A stretch of DNA of 64,000 bases from Lates calcarifer. Its lineage: Eukaryota > Chordata > Actinopteri > Centropomidae. Position 1 is the stretch's first letter. Every line of letters starts with the position of its first letter. The stretch spans positions 8,882,276-8,946,275 of the forward strand of contig NC_066848.1 of NCBI RefSeq assembly GCF_001640805.2, written 5' to 3'. The notes under the pieces are model-generated. The model was not told where the DNA came from. It saw nothing but the letters and a program-made list of their open reading frames with translations, and did no database searches. This document shows positions 24,074-36,081 of this stretch, in pieces. Both the position numbers and the translations under genes were made by a program.

Positions 24074-24267
24074 CTTGGACAACAATAAACTCCAATTTAA
24101 GGTAGGAATAAACCTGACGTAAATCGGACAAAAGTAAGAGGTCTCACTCTGCTCGTTTTTGAAAAGTTAAAACCTGAAGTTGAAGTGGGCGGAGTTATGG
24201 CAAGCAAGTTTTACCACGTAGCCAATGATTCACATTACAGATTAATGACTTGACAAGTAATTAACCA

Positions 24268-24955
24268 TTGGTGGAGGAAGTGTTCAGGTACTTAGCAAAA
24301 GTACTAGTACCACACCGCAATAATACTCCATTACACATAAAAGTAATTCAAAATGTATAATCAGAAAAATTTATTTAGAGTATTGAAAGTACTCAGTGCA
24401 GAAAAATTGCCATTGTGACTATTATACTGGTATATATTATATTATAAGAATAGATTATCAGTCTGCCTGTATTAATGTGTAAATAACATTTTACTGACAT
24501 AGTTGATCAAAATGGAGCAAATTTTCTGCAGGACTACAGCAAGGCTATTTTTTGCATTATGGATGAAGTGCCCACCTCAGTTACACAGAACCCAAAGTGA
24601 CACCTAAAATAACTAAAATAAATCAAAGGGAAAGCTGTAAATTCTCACATCTGCAGAGATGGAACTAACAAATGTTTGGGATTGTTGCATGAAAAATGAC
24701 TAAAAGTTATCAGAACAGTTGCTAATTCATTTTCTATTATTCGACTATTGTTTCAGCTCTACATGTATATACTGTCACATAGTTTAGTTAATAACAAAAC
24801 ATAATAATACCCTCTTCATATATTTTGTATGTAGTTATAATTTGTGTCAAATAACTGTAAAGTTAAAATAAAAATCAATATTTAAGTACAAAGTAGCATT
24901 GAAATACCTGAGTAAAGTACAAGTACCTCAAATTTGTACTTAAGTATTACAATAT
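24268..24955. mobile_element. Interspersed repeat rich in AGTAC/ACTTAAGTA words (family B), with nested family A fragment
   Basis: Begins GTGGAGGAAGTGTTCAGGTA, then AAAGTACTAGTACCACAC and AATACTCCATTACACATAA. It ends ACCTGAGTAAAGTACAAGTA and TTTGTACTTAAGTATTAC. These words recur in reverse orientation at 38488-38998. Around 24690-24765, GACTATTGTTTCAGCTCTAC resembles the end of family A, suggesting nesting. No ORF. Abundance in percomorphs is from memory. Confidence 0.6.
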
Positions 24956-25089
24956 TATTTGATTTGATTATTATTATTTGATCAAATGATTTCAGAGTTT
25001 AACGCTTATCTATTCGTATAAAATGAGACAAACAATTTGGGGCTGCGTAGGTTCTTATACTGAAGTCACAAATATTTTTTAACTCGGGA

Positions 25090-25313
25090 GTGATTTCTCT
25101 GTCAGCACATAGACGATCTTAAAATTATGGCGCTTCAACTACAGCTCCCAGAATTCCCACTCAACGGCGAGCGAAAGGTTCAAAGACGCAGCCACCACAT
25201 TTTGTGCACGTTGGTACCTCCCTGAGCGAACGCAGCTCGCTGCTGTGCAGGTGCTTTGCATAAGGGAGCTCCTCGCTTTCGTCTCAACAGTGTGCCAGAT
25301 TCTACCCGAAGTC
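25090..25313 (+). promoter_or_regulatory. xpo5: Probable xpo5 promoter and 5' UTR
   Basis: The 220 bases before the xpo5 start turn GC-richer after an AT-rich stretch, lack a TATA box, and carry a ZNF143/Staf-like element at 25138-25157. Stop codons upstream and homology support translation starting at 25314 rather than at the in-frame ATG at 25245. Confidence 0.55.
25138..25157 (+). promoter_or_regulatory. ZNF143/Staf (SBS) motif
   Basis: ACTACAGCTCCCAGAATTCC closely follows the vertebrate SBS consensus (ACTACAATTCCCAGCATGC-like). Such sites are typical of TATA-less housekeeping promoters and usually lie near the start site. It is 156 bases before the xpo5 ATG. Confidence 0.6.
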
Positions 25314-25415
25314 ATGGCTGACCAGGTGGCCGCCATGTGTGATCAGCTTATTAAAGCTGTGAATGTGATGATGGATGCCGAAACAAGCCAAATTTACCGA
25401 CTGGAGGCCCTAAAG
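25314..25415 (+). CDS. xpo5: xpo5 exon 1 and start codon
   Basis: Encodes MADQVAAMCDQLIKAV and ends RLEALK at a GTAGCA donor, 34 codons exactly. It aligns with human MAMDQVNALCEQLVKAV, which fixes the start at 25314. Confidence 0.95.
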
Positions 25416-28400
25416 GTAGCATCGTTATGGGTTGCTAGCTAGCTGCTAACTAGCCGATCTTGACATCTCTTTGGAGCTGTTGTGAAAGTAGAATCAAGTG
25501 CCTGCGAAGCTGAATGAAAAGTCAGTTTTTATCAGCATCTCTTATACAGTCTGTTTACGTTCGTTTACATTAGCTATATACGCAGAGATGATGGTCTGAT
25601 GCTTTGCGATTTAGCCGGTATGCCATGATTATCACCTCACCACCACTTCACTGTTGACTCACCTTCATTCATTCATAGAAATGGTAACATCAGCTTTAAT
25701 ATTGATTGTCCTGATGAAGGACTGAGCTCAATTTAACAAGGCTAACTGACATTATGTTGCTGATGGAAACGCTCCACGTCATTTTAATGTTTGGCTGATA
25801 GTTTAGCTTTATGCTATTTAGGAATTTATTGTAATGTTGCTGAGGCAGCTGTTGCTGTATCTTCTAGAGACTGACATACTGCATGTATAAGACAGTAATT
25901 TAAGTATCATTTTACAACCTTATGGTCTGTAACATAACAAGCTTTATCTTTCACAACAGTTTTGTGAAGAGTTTAAAGAGACAAACTCCCTCTGTGTTCC
26001 ATGTGGCTTACAATTAGCCGACAAAGCCCAACCTGCTGTAATAAGACACTTTGGTTTGCAAATCCTGGAGCACGTCATCAAGTGAGTCTAACATAACTAA
26101 TCATGTATGACAAATAATTAATTGCTAAAAGCTGCATTTTTGAAAGAAAGCTTGCCTTCCCTCCAGATTTCAATGGAACAATATGCAACAACAAGAGAAA
26201 GTCCAGTTGAAGGAGTGTGCCATGCAGCTGCTATCAAATGTAAGTGTGATGTAATAGGCTGTTAGCAACATAACCATCTGACTTGTGGTTCAAATTGAAT
26301 TTAAAGTCTGTATTACTGTCATAGTCGTAGACATGCATCTCATACATCTTATGGGTCTTATCAGGGTACTCATTCTATCCTGGAGGAGGAGAGCCATATC
26401 AAAGATGTCCTGTCACGAATCACAGTGGAAATGATAAAGAGAGAATGGCCGCAGCACTGGCCAGATATGCTGAAAGAGATGGAGGCTCTCACTGGCCAAG
26501 GGGTGAGTAACTTATATAGTGCAGTTTGCATGCAAGTCCAGCACAATCATGTAATAATTCTCACATGCAAGTAACAAAATCAGTTCTTGGTGTTTAAGAG
26601 CAAACATAAGACACAGCCCTTTAATCCTGTTCCTCAAAGTAAGTGAAGTAAAACAAAAATTCTCTCGTGCCTCTCACAGGAGGCACAGACAGAGCTGGTG
26701 ATGTTGATCCTGTTGAGGCTGGCGGAGGATGTTATCACCTTCCAGACGCTGCCCACCCAGCGACGCAGAGACATCCAGCAGACGCTCACCCAAAACATGG
26801 AGAGCATCTTCAGTTTCATGATGGCAATTTTGCAGCTCAATGTCGAGGACTACCGTAAGCTGGTCAGTGGGGTCTCTTCTTTACAGGATTATGGGTAATA
26901 TTTCAGAATTATGATGACTCTTATCTATTGATGCTGTATTACACTGTTATTTATATTGTTAAAAGTAAAGCTTTAACAGTGAAGTGACTTCCTTTTTCTT
27001 TTTTTTATCCAGAAAGAGTCACCTGGACATGAACTGCAGGTCAGAAAGCATCACTTCATCTTTGCTCTAGAATGAACCTCGTACAAACTTGATTATTTTA
27101 ATTACTTTGGTGTCACTCTCCTCTCTCATCCTTTTCTTTCCGCCTTTTTGTCCCTCATTTTCCCGCGCACAGGCCAGAGCTCACTGTCGTGTCGCTGTGG
27201 CCACACTGAATACGCTTGCAGGCTACATAGATTGGGTGTCTCTGGTGCACATCACCTCCGGAAACTGCCATCTACTGGAGATATTATGTCTGCTGCTGAG
27301 TGAGCCAGAGCTGCAGCTGGAGGCAGCAGAGTGTCTGCTCATAGCTATCAGCCGGAAGGTGAGTCACAGGGTAAACACATGTGGTGAAAGGCCATGGTTA
27401 AATCATAGCGCTTGCCCTATAGCTGTGAAGAGATTATTTTTGTTTCTTTGTTTGTCAGACATTTATTACTCTATTTGATCCTAAAAACATCTTACCAGAT
27501 TTTAATGATGTGGGTCATGGAGAGAAATGGTGCAGATCCAGATCAGCAGTACAGCCATGTCCACCTTTTAAAACACACTTATTTTAGCTCATGACTCCTG
27601 AAGTAAGAGGCGTGGAGGAGAGAGAATATTGAAACCTGAATTTATTGTATGGTTTTCACATTTGCAGTGTTGTGACCATGGCTCATTTGACATAAATTGC
27701 CTTTACTTTTGAATGGGTTCCATGGTTATAACCACATTTAGATCCCATGTGCTCATATCAACTCCTGGGATCCTGCAAAATCTGATACCGAATCAATTTA
27801 TGCTACTTCATAAATTTACATGGCTGTAAATCACAAGTCCAATTCACTCAAAATGTTGCTGTTCACCCCTGTAAGTGCCACAGTACACTTAGTAATAAAA
27901 CACATGATTTATTTGATCATAATAAACTGTGTGTCACTCTGCCGCAGGGCAAGCTGGAGGATAGGAAGCCGTTCATGCTGCTGTTTGATGATGTGGCCAT
28001 CCACTACATCCTTTCTGCAGCCCAGTGAGTACACGTGCTTCTCCCCCTCATCCTTCTTTAACCTGCCTTTTTCACTGTTATTAAATAGTTTGTCTGTCTG
28101 GTTACAGGTCTGCAGATGGACTGGCAATATGTAAGAAATCCTCTGAATCGCAGTAAGTAATGCGAAACATTTGCCCACTGTTGAGCACAAAGACAGATGT
28201 AAAATAGTTATCGAAAAGTAGGGGTGTAACCATTCTGAAACTGAAACCGCAGTAAAAACGTCCACTATGGGAAGACAGAACCGCTGTGCAGCCATTATGT
28301 TACTAATGTGACAAAATGTATTTTTTATTTTACAATTAACACATGTAAATCACAGAAGTATTATTCTGTTTAAAGTTGGGGCAAGCTGTGTATTTTGTAT

Positions 28401-28685
28401 CTCTGGCTCAAAAATCGAGGTTTGAACCAAACTGAATTTAGAGAATTGTAACACCCCTATTAAACAGTGCATTCAATACATCTGGCTATGATTTATAGTT
28501 CTGTGTGTATATACGTGTAGAGCAGTGGAGGTGGTGGAGCGACGTTACATCTTCCTGAAGAGGCTGTGTCAGGTCCTGTGTGCTCTGGGAGGCCAGCTCT
28601 GCTCATTAGTGGTGAGTTTATCCTGATTTGACCACAAATTTATTCTTGTGTTCACATGGTCTTTGATGTTTTATCTGAGCCTGGT

Positions 28686-28734
<49 letters not shown>

Positions 28735-31700
28735 GATCACAGAAGCACAATTTTACTCGATTAGCACGATTGATCATCAGTAAATATTGTGTTCTCTCCA
28801 CAGGGTTCAGATGTGGAGGTTGAAGTACCTGCAAATCTCAGCAAGTACACGGAAGCCCTTTTAGCCTTCACTACACATTCCAGTCAGGTGAGATCCCCGT
28901 GTTAAAGACTTCATTTGAGTGAACACAGATGAATCCCCCAGCTTTGTTTGAATCTCTCCTCTTGTGATTTTTTTTCCTGCAGTTCTTGAAGTCGTCCACT
29001 CTGGCTACTTGGGGAGCTTTGTTCAGACATGAGACTCTGTCAAAGGATGCGGTTGTTGTGGAAATGGCTGTCAAATACCTCAGAGCGTGTATGACCAACC
29101 TGGTCAAGGTGAGACAGTGATGTCAGTACTACTGTTCCCAGTGTATGTGGAGAGTGTCACTAAAGGTTTTGTCTTTTTCTCTCCAGGCTGGATTTCCATC
29201 TAGAGACGATAACCCAAGCTGTGAGTACTCTCGTGTGGACTTTGACAGCGACGAGGACTTCAACTCATTCTTCAATTGTAAGTATTATGGATTCTGCTTT
29301 ACCACGCTTATTGTCAGTACTATGAGTATTTATTTTGATGTTTCTCATGGTGTGTTTTCATGTTTCACAGCTTTTCGAGCGCAGCAGGGAGAGGTGGTGA
29401 GGAGTGCATGTCGCATTGTTCCTCTGGAGGCCTTTCAGATAGCAGCAGAATGGTTACAGTATCAGATTGCTAGCCCTATTGACATCGGGGATACCACGTG
29501 TAAGTGTTTGCGCTCATGAGAGAGGGGGATTGATAACACTTTACCTATGAGTTTTGGTTCTTTGCTAGGGAGAATGTTTCTGTACACTTGTGATAGATTT
29601 TGGTTAAATTAACTGATTTTTTTTGACTACTCAAAGTCAGAACTTTGTGACCTTAAGTGGGGGGAAAAAATCCAGTGAATCTTTCATGCAGGGAATGACC
29701 TTCTTTTCTCTTCTCAATGCACCTCACTAGCTAAGACTGCAGAGGGCCTGTGCTCCCTCCTGTCACCATCTGTGGTCCAGTGGGATGCAGTGACCGTCTT
29801 CATGGAGTGCATGGTCGCACACATCTTCAAAAGTCTGGAGGAGGAGGTAATGGGGGAAATTTTCAGTAGAGGAGTAAAACCGCGTAAGGAAAAATGCTGA
29901 TTATACTGATGTGAAGGCCTCCTCTTTCTGCCTCCTACTGTATAGAAGCTGCCCATAGATCAAAGCATGGAGCTGCTGCAGGCTGTGCTGAACTACGAGA
30001 CCAAAGACCCGCTCATCTTGTCCTGTGTCCTCACCAACGTCTCTGCCCTCTTCCCATTTGTCATACACCGACCACACTTCCTGACACAGGTCCTATACAA
30101 GGTCAGCTGAGTCATCACTGGTTACTGTATATTATATATGTGTTTCTACTATACATCATCATTATCATTATTTTATATACCCACAGGAATATTTAAATGC
30201 ATAATCTGAATGAAAAGTTTGGTGTGCATGACATCGCTCTTCTCTTTTGTCTCTGCAGCTGTTTAAAGCCATCACATTTGACATTGGTCAAGACAATAAG
30301 GTGAGTTGACCTCACAGAGCCAAATATAGGCACTTTTCTTCATTCTTCATGTACAAGACCAAAAAATAAGATGTCTAACTGACGTCTCCAGGTACCTCGG
30401 ACCAGAGCTGTAAAGAACGTGAGGAGGCACGCCTGTTCTTCTATCATCAAAATTTGCCGGGACTACCCACAGTTCATCTTGGTAAATGTCCCTGTATCCC
30501 AGTTGATTTTATGTACAAAATATATGCCTGAGGTACACAGTGCTGACAGGCATGAATGACTGCTGTATAATGAGTTTTTTTTTCCCAGCCTTGTTTCGAC
30601 ATGTTTTACAATCACGTTAAAAAGCTGTTCTCGAGCGACACCACACTGACTCACATGGAGAAATGTTCCCTGATGGAGGCTTTGGTGCTGATCAGTAACC
30701 ACTTCAAGGACTTTGCAAAGCAGAAGGCTTTTCTAGATGAACTGATGGCATCAGTGGTTGCAGAATGGACCTCGGATGAGATGAGGCAGTGCGTTTGAAT
30801 TCTTCCTATTACCTTCAAACTGTACATGACATATTTTAATTACACGACAGGTAATTGGCTGTTATCTCCTCTTTGTGTTTAAGTGTGCTGTGGGATCCTG
30901 CACTGTTCCTGTCCTTTGTTGGAGCTGATCAGGTGGTCACTGAGCAAAGTACAGAGAAAGACACAGCAGGACTTAATAGGGGGCGGGTAAGTGTATAGGT
31001 GCATTAGTATGTGAGCTCTGAGGGCTGCAGTATTTTGTCCTGACTGAATTTCTGTCACTGGATTTTTAGGGAGGTTGTAGACAATTTGAGATCAATGTTG
31101 ATTTATTCACTTATTTTAGGTTTAATGCTACATTTGTTTTCTGCTCAACATTGCAAAGGGTTGCAGGTGGAGTTATGTAAAGTTTCCAAAGACTTAGATG
31201 AACACATGAAGTCCAGTATATCTTCAGGGGCTTATTTCTGTTTGTCAGCTGTGAGACACTTTTTGGCCTCTGCTTAGAGTTTATATTTTATTAATAAGAG
31301 CAGGTTTCTGCTGCTATAGCAACTCTGTGAGACAGTATTTAGGCACAGCAGTACTTTGAGCTTAATGTCAACTCCAGCATGCTAATATGATGCTAACAAC
31401 TTAGTGTATGTTCACCATCTAAGTTTATTGTGTTAGCATGCTAGCATTTGCTAATTGGCGCTAAGCACACACTGCTGAGGTTGATGGGAGAGTCCTTGGT
31501 TTTACAGGTATTCAATAAATTATTTAACCGTTCATCCCTCTTTTTTTCCTAACCTTCCTCTAGTTGAGTTTCTGTTTGTACGCCATGCTGGGGGTGGTGA
31601 AACGGGCACGGTGGCCTGCAGACTTGGAGGAAGCCAAGGCTGGTGGCTTTGTGGTGGGCTACACCCCCGCCGGAGCTCCCATCTACAGGAACCCCTGCAC

Positions 31701-34700
31701 TGCCCAGTTTCTGGTCTTGCTGCCCAACCTGTTGGCTCTCATCAGGTATGCCAGTGGGTTGACACTGTATCTTGCATTACCCCTTTTTAATACCATAATA
31801 CCCCCATATCAAGCCATTTACACATGATGTGGGTATGGAATAGTCTATTTTGTTACATTACACATAATAGATGGAGTCTGACCTTGATTTTTAGCTGGGA
31901 CATGCATGTAGGTTGTTGATATAAAATGGCTATTAGCGAGTTCAGCATTATGGAACAGTGTTTCAATAATATTTCTGTTATTATATTCCTTTATTTACTC
32001 TCCACTGCAGGACTCACAACAGTCTGTTCGTGCCAGAGAACATGGCTCGTCTGAGTGAGACCTTTTCCAGGGCCCATGAGGTGATGGATGCAGAGAAAAA
32101 TGTGGTTCTTGGTAAGAGAATCCTTCTGCACTTCCTTTTTTTCCACAGTGAGCCATCATCTGGAAAAAAAAGCTGTGGTTGTTAAACCTTCTCAATATTT
32201 GCTTTCTCCAGGTCTCCCTCAGCATCTTCTGGATATTTATGACTCGCCTGTATATAGAACCAACCTGGAGCGCATGCAGGGATTTTTCACCACATTGTAT
32301 GACAACTGGTGAGAAACTTTTGTTTCTTTATGGTATGGTTTGTACCTCACATGCCACTGCAGATTAGATCCAACCCATTCTTCTGCTCTCTTTACCTCCG
32401 TAGCTTCCATGTTCTGGGAAATGCAGGTCTGTCCTTGCAGCAGGAGTTCTACACCATTGAGAGGTTGGCTGAGGAAATAGCGGGCTCTGCTTTTGTCTCC
32501 CTTGACCATGTGCCTGACCACAGACTTCGCCCTATGATTCATATCCTTATTTACTTTCGCTCCATTACAATTACCACTTTTTTTACCATGCTTTAGCCAG
32601 TAGTTTAGTGATATACAAGATCTTTTTATGACTAATGTTATTACTCTGCGTAAACAGAGCTGAGCTATTGCTTAATGTCAACACCGAATTTCCTTAACAA
32701 GTGTACGGGTGTTTCTGAGGCAGCTGGTGCTATCATGTCCTCAGGAGTACTACGACAGTCTACTCTGCCCCCTGCTGGGCCCTCTATTCACCTACATGCA
32801 GCAGGTCAGGATCTCCATACATCCCATTCAGTAAAACCTCATCATTAATCTCACCACTTCATTCATTCAGTCACAGCTAATTTTGCTGCTAAATCTTTTG
32901 GCCTTGTTTCTGTTACATACTACAGAGACTCAATGTCAAGTGGCAGGTCATCAACCAGAGGACCTCTATTAAGTAAGTTCCAGGAACGTGTTTGTATCTG
33001 TCTCTATTGTAACTCTAAAGCCTTTACTGAATGTAGAGTATGTTTAATTCTTTGATGGCTCTCTGTGTCAAAGCTACAAATTGGATATGTGGATGTACTT
33101 AACTGGCAACCTGCTTTTTGTGTTTTTAGCGGTGAGGATCAGGAGGAGGTGGTGTGCCAGGAGAGCCAGGTGACGCAGGAGATGTTGGAGGAGCAGCTGG
33201 TGCGCCTGCTCACCAGGGAGGTGCTGGATCTTCTCGGTATGTTTCAGCTTCTCTAGCAACTGCTCCCATTTTAATTTCCATGCACGTATGGCAAGCTGTT
33301 GTTGCCTTTACATACAGTATAAAGGTGTAGTAAAACAGTCACACTCAGGGCTTATTCGTTAATACTGCTAATGCACTTAAGTCATGTGGTGAGGTTGTGT
33401 TTCTGCCAGCTACACAAGCTAAAAATGGTTTCAGAACACATTAGGAAAGAGCAAATGTCAGCCATAATTCCTAGCTAAAGCTAAGACTATCTAATAGTGG
33501 AGTTCTGAAAAAAATATTCACTCCAAATCAACAACTCACACAAGTGTTTAAAAATGTTGTAAAGTATCATTAATTGGATTGGATTGTACTTTTAAAACTA
33601 GTCTTGCATCACAAGGCGAGGTCTGCTTCACGTACACGCAGGATAGAGTGCGGTTTTTGATGGTGTGTGTTAAGAAGGTACTAAAAAATATGAGGTGTGG
33701 GATTTTCAGGTTATAGCACACAACTGCCTGATCAGCTTTTACTGAGTTGAGTTTTTATGAGGCCATAATATTTCTTTCTTCTCCTCTAGCTGTGAGCTGT
33801 ATTGCCAGAAAAGTGCCTGAACCGGCCGCAAATAAGGAGGAGGTAGACGGTAAGAGTCAAATAAGAAAATCTGAATCAGTAGGTGGATTGTGTTTGTTTT
33901 TTGTTCAGAGAAGCGTCTCATCATTTTGCTTGAAATGTTCCTGCATAGAGGAAGACATGATGATGGATTCAGTGCAGACGGTGTCTCCCGCCCAGCCCAC
34001 AGACGAGCTGACTGAGCTGGGGAAGTGCCTGATGAAACACGAGGTCAGCCTAAGGCACATCACATAACATTCAGGGAACAGTATAGTCGCAGATAAATGC
34101 TGTATATAAACATTTCTTTTTCTTTGCTCAGAACATCTACATGTCCCTATTGACCCTCTCCTTCACCTCGCTGTCATGGAAGGACACCTCAAACTGTCAC
34201 CGCACTGCTTCCATGGTCTGCTGGACCCTTCTGCGGCAGGTAGCACACAACAGATCAAACTCCTTCTTTGAATGTCTAAATTGATAGTCACTCATTCAGC
34301 ACCTGTGACTTGGGAGGTGGCTGTCAGAGTTTCTTAAGTTTTCCTCCCACATTCACTTGGTGTCTCTCCAGGTCGTAGGGGGTAATCTTCTTCCTGAGGC
34401 GGTCACGTGGTTCTACACCAGTGTTCTCAGGGGCCTTCAGGTTCATGGGCAGCATGAAGTATGCAACTCTACCCTCTCTCAGCTGGCCATGCTCATCTAT
34501 GAAAACCTGGTGAGGCTAATGGCAATAATTTCCGTCATATCTGCTCTTTATTTTACCTTTGTTTGGTCCATTTTCCTTCCCAGAGTTAGTCTCTCTCTTA
34601 GTCCAAGTTGTCAGTCAATATCAATGAATTATCAACTAACCTGCCCGTTATTTTCTTGATTATTGTTAAGTCAGAAAGTGGAGAAAAATCCGCAAGGTGA

Positions 34701-35441
34701 CACCATGTAGTAGTGCTGGGGTAAAGCAAATTTTCCATATATGTGGAGATTTTTAGTTTTGGGAGATATAATATGTCCCCAAATTTAACTTAATTCCTGA
34801 GAATGCATCTCTCGTTTAATCTCCTTGCTTGTGCGTACATCTGTCTGTCCATCTGTCTTAGCGCCCTCGCTACATGGAGCTGAGAGCAGTAATGACCCAG
34901 ATCCCAAACATCAGTGTGGAGGGTCTGGACCAGTATGATCGCAGGCTCATGGACCCCAATGCCCAGAAGGTTGGAGACAAGAAGAGGAAAGACCAGTTCA
35001 AGAAGCTTATTGCAGGAACAGTTGGGGTAATGCCACATTTGACCACTAGAGAGCAGTGTTCTTCTGTTATATCACAGTGCAGACAGACATCAGAAGTGAC
35101 CAGAGACACTGGCCATAATAGTGCAAGTCATTACTCAGCAGTGCAATTCTGGCTGTGTTGTAAATCTTCTGTGCTCGGCAGCAAAAAAAAAAAAAAAAAA
35201 GTGCAGCAGCTCAACAGGACTGTACAGTCTAATGAAATTCTTTCTGGTAGATCTTGGATAGCTCAGTTTAACCTCTCATCCCTCTGTCCCCTGCCAACAG
35301 AAAGCTCTGTGCCAGCAGTTCAGGAAGGAGGTTCATATCCGGAATCTTCCATCGCTCTTTAAAAAGCCGAAGTCAGACAAGGATTTACAGAACAGTGGTG
35401 AACCATTGGGCCTGGCAGCTCTCTTCGTCCCCGGTGAATAA
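25314..35441 (+). CDS. xpo5: xpo5, exportin-5 (complete, 33 coding exons)
   Basis: Exportin-5 carries pre-miRNA hairpins out of the nucleus with RanGTP. Exons: 25314-25415, 25960-26081, 26167-26239, 26365-26502, 26680-26862, 27013-27039, 27173-27358, 27948-28024, 28108-28152, 28521-28611, 28804-28887, 28983-29108, 29187-29277, 29371-29499, 29731-29846, 29946-30101, 30259-30300, 30392-30481, 30589-30788, 30884-30986, 31564-31745, 32011-32111, 32212-32308, 32404-32540, 32707-32804, 32926-32972, 33130-33236, 33790-33849, 33949-34043, 34132-34239, 34372-34509, 34862-35026, 35301-35441. All phases agree, giving 3,657 bases or 1,218 residues (human 1,204). Landmarks: LEALKFCEEFKE (importin-beta N-terminal region), IKREWPQHWPDML, LNTLAGYIDWVS, FDSDEDFNSFFN, NVRRHACSSIIK, LEEAKAGGFVVGYT, MLEEQLVRLLTREV. 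HEAT-repeat protein throughout. Intron 24 is AT-AC. Exon 9/10 boundaries have an alternative. Confidence 0.97.
27013..27039 (+). CDS. xpo5: xpo5 27-base microexon
   Basis: Nine codons, KESPGHELQ, between a strong T-rich acceptor (ATCCAG) and a GTCAGA donor. Phase is 0 on both sides, so skipping would keep frame. It occupies the place of human VKTDTSQESK just before the block beginning AQANCRV (here ARAHCRV). Confidence 0.85.
28219..28459. mobile_element. MITE-like element with TAGGGGTGT terminal inverted repeats
   Basis: Starts TAGGGGTGTAACCATT and ends AATTGTAACACCCCTA, imperfect inverted ends 241 bases apart in xpo5 intron 9. The ends resemble abundant non-autonomous hAT elements of fish genomes. 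No clear target duplication and no ORF. Confidence 0.65.
28687..28733. repeat. (CA)n microsatellite, 47 bases
   Basis: Pure CA run in xpo5 intron 10. Confidence 0.98.
31336..31512. repeat. Interspersed repeat with TGCTAGCA words in xpo5 intron 20
   Basis: Contains AGCATGCTAATATGATGCTA, GTTAGCATGCTAGCATTTGC, TAATTGGCGCTAAGCACAC and GCTGAGGTTGATGGGA. I recall this order of words from a widespread teleost repeat. Approximate edges. Confidence 0.5.
32541..32706 (+). other. xpo5: U12-type (minor spliceosome) AT-AC intron of xpo5
   Basis: The intron starts ATATCCTTAT, the U12 5' splice-site consensus. It carries TTCCTTAAC at 32690-32698, an exact U12 branch-site consensus about ten bases from the end, and finishes GTGTAC. 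Joining ATG ATT C to GG GTG TTT gives MIRVFLRQ, matching human MLRVFVKP. No GT-AG pair here restores that reading. Length 166 bases. Confidence 0.93.
35183..35200. repeat. Poly(A) run in xpo5 last intron
   Basis: Eighteen adenines. Length is likely unstable between reads. Confidence 0.95.
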
Positions 35442-35987
35442 CACCCTGTAGGAACACGCAGCGGTTCTAATGGACTCCATGTGGACTGAAGACAGAGTTA
35501 TGTGTACAAACCAGGGTTTCCTTCACCATTGTCAAGTTGGGGCAGCATGCAACGTAACATATCTGTCAACACTCGGGTTTTTCACTCGGTCATCTTTTAT
35601 TTTAACCCTCACTGTGCCGCAACACCTCCCACACTGATAAGTAATATCATATCTTGTCATTTATAGAGGCAAGGTTTAGATATTTCAAATTAAAGAATGG
35701 CCTGTGTCTGTGCCAGATTTTGCAAAGGGGCGATCTGAAAATAATCTTAAATATTTGCTCTACAGCAGAAGCTCTGGTGAACCACAGACACACCTTGAAA
35801 TAGGCTGATTCTGTGCTCTGCCATTTTACTTTGCACCTTTTTCAATCAGTGCATCATACACATGAAGCGAGTTGTAGATTTCTAAGTTTATAAGTTAAGG
35901 AATCAAACTGAGAGCTCATCATCAAATGATATCGAAATACGCAACGCCAGTATAACCACTAGCTGAAAGTGTGGCCTGTTAGGAAGG

Positions 35988-36081
<94 letters not shown>

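Noticed and set aside
25245..25313. Upstream in-frame ATG extending xpo5
   Set aside because: The extension has no counterpart in human exportin-5, whereas MADQV at 25314 aligns with the human start.
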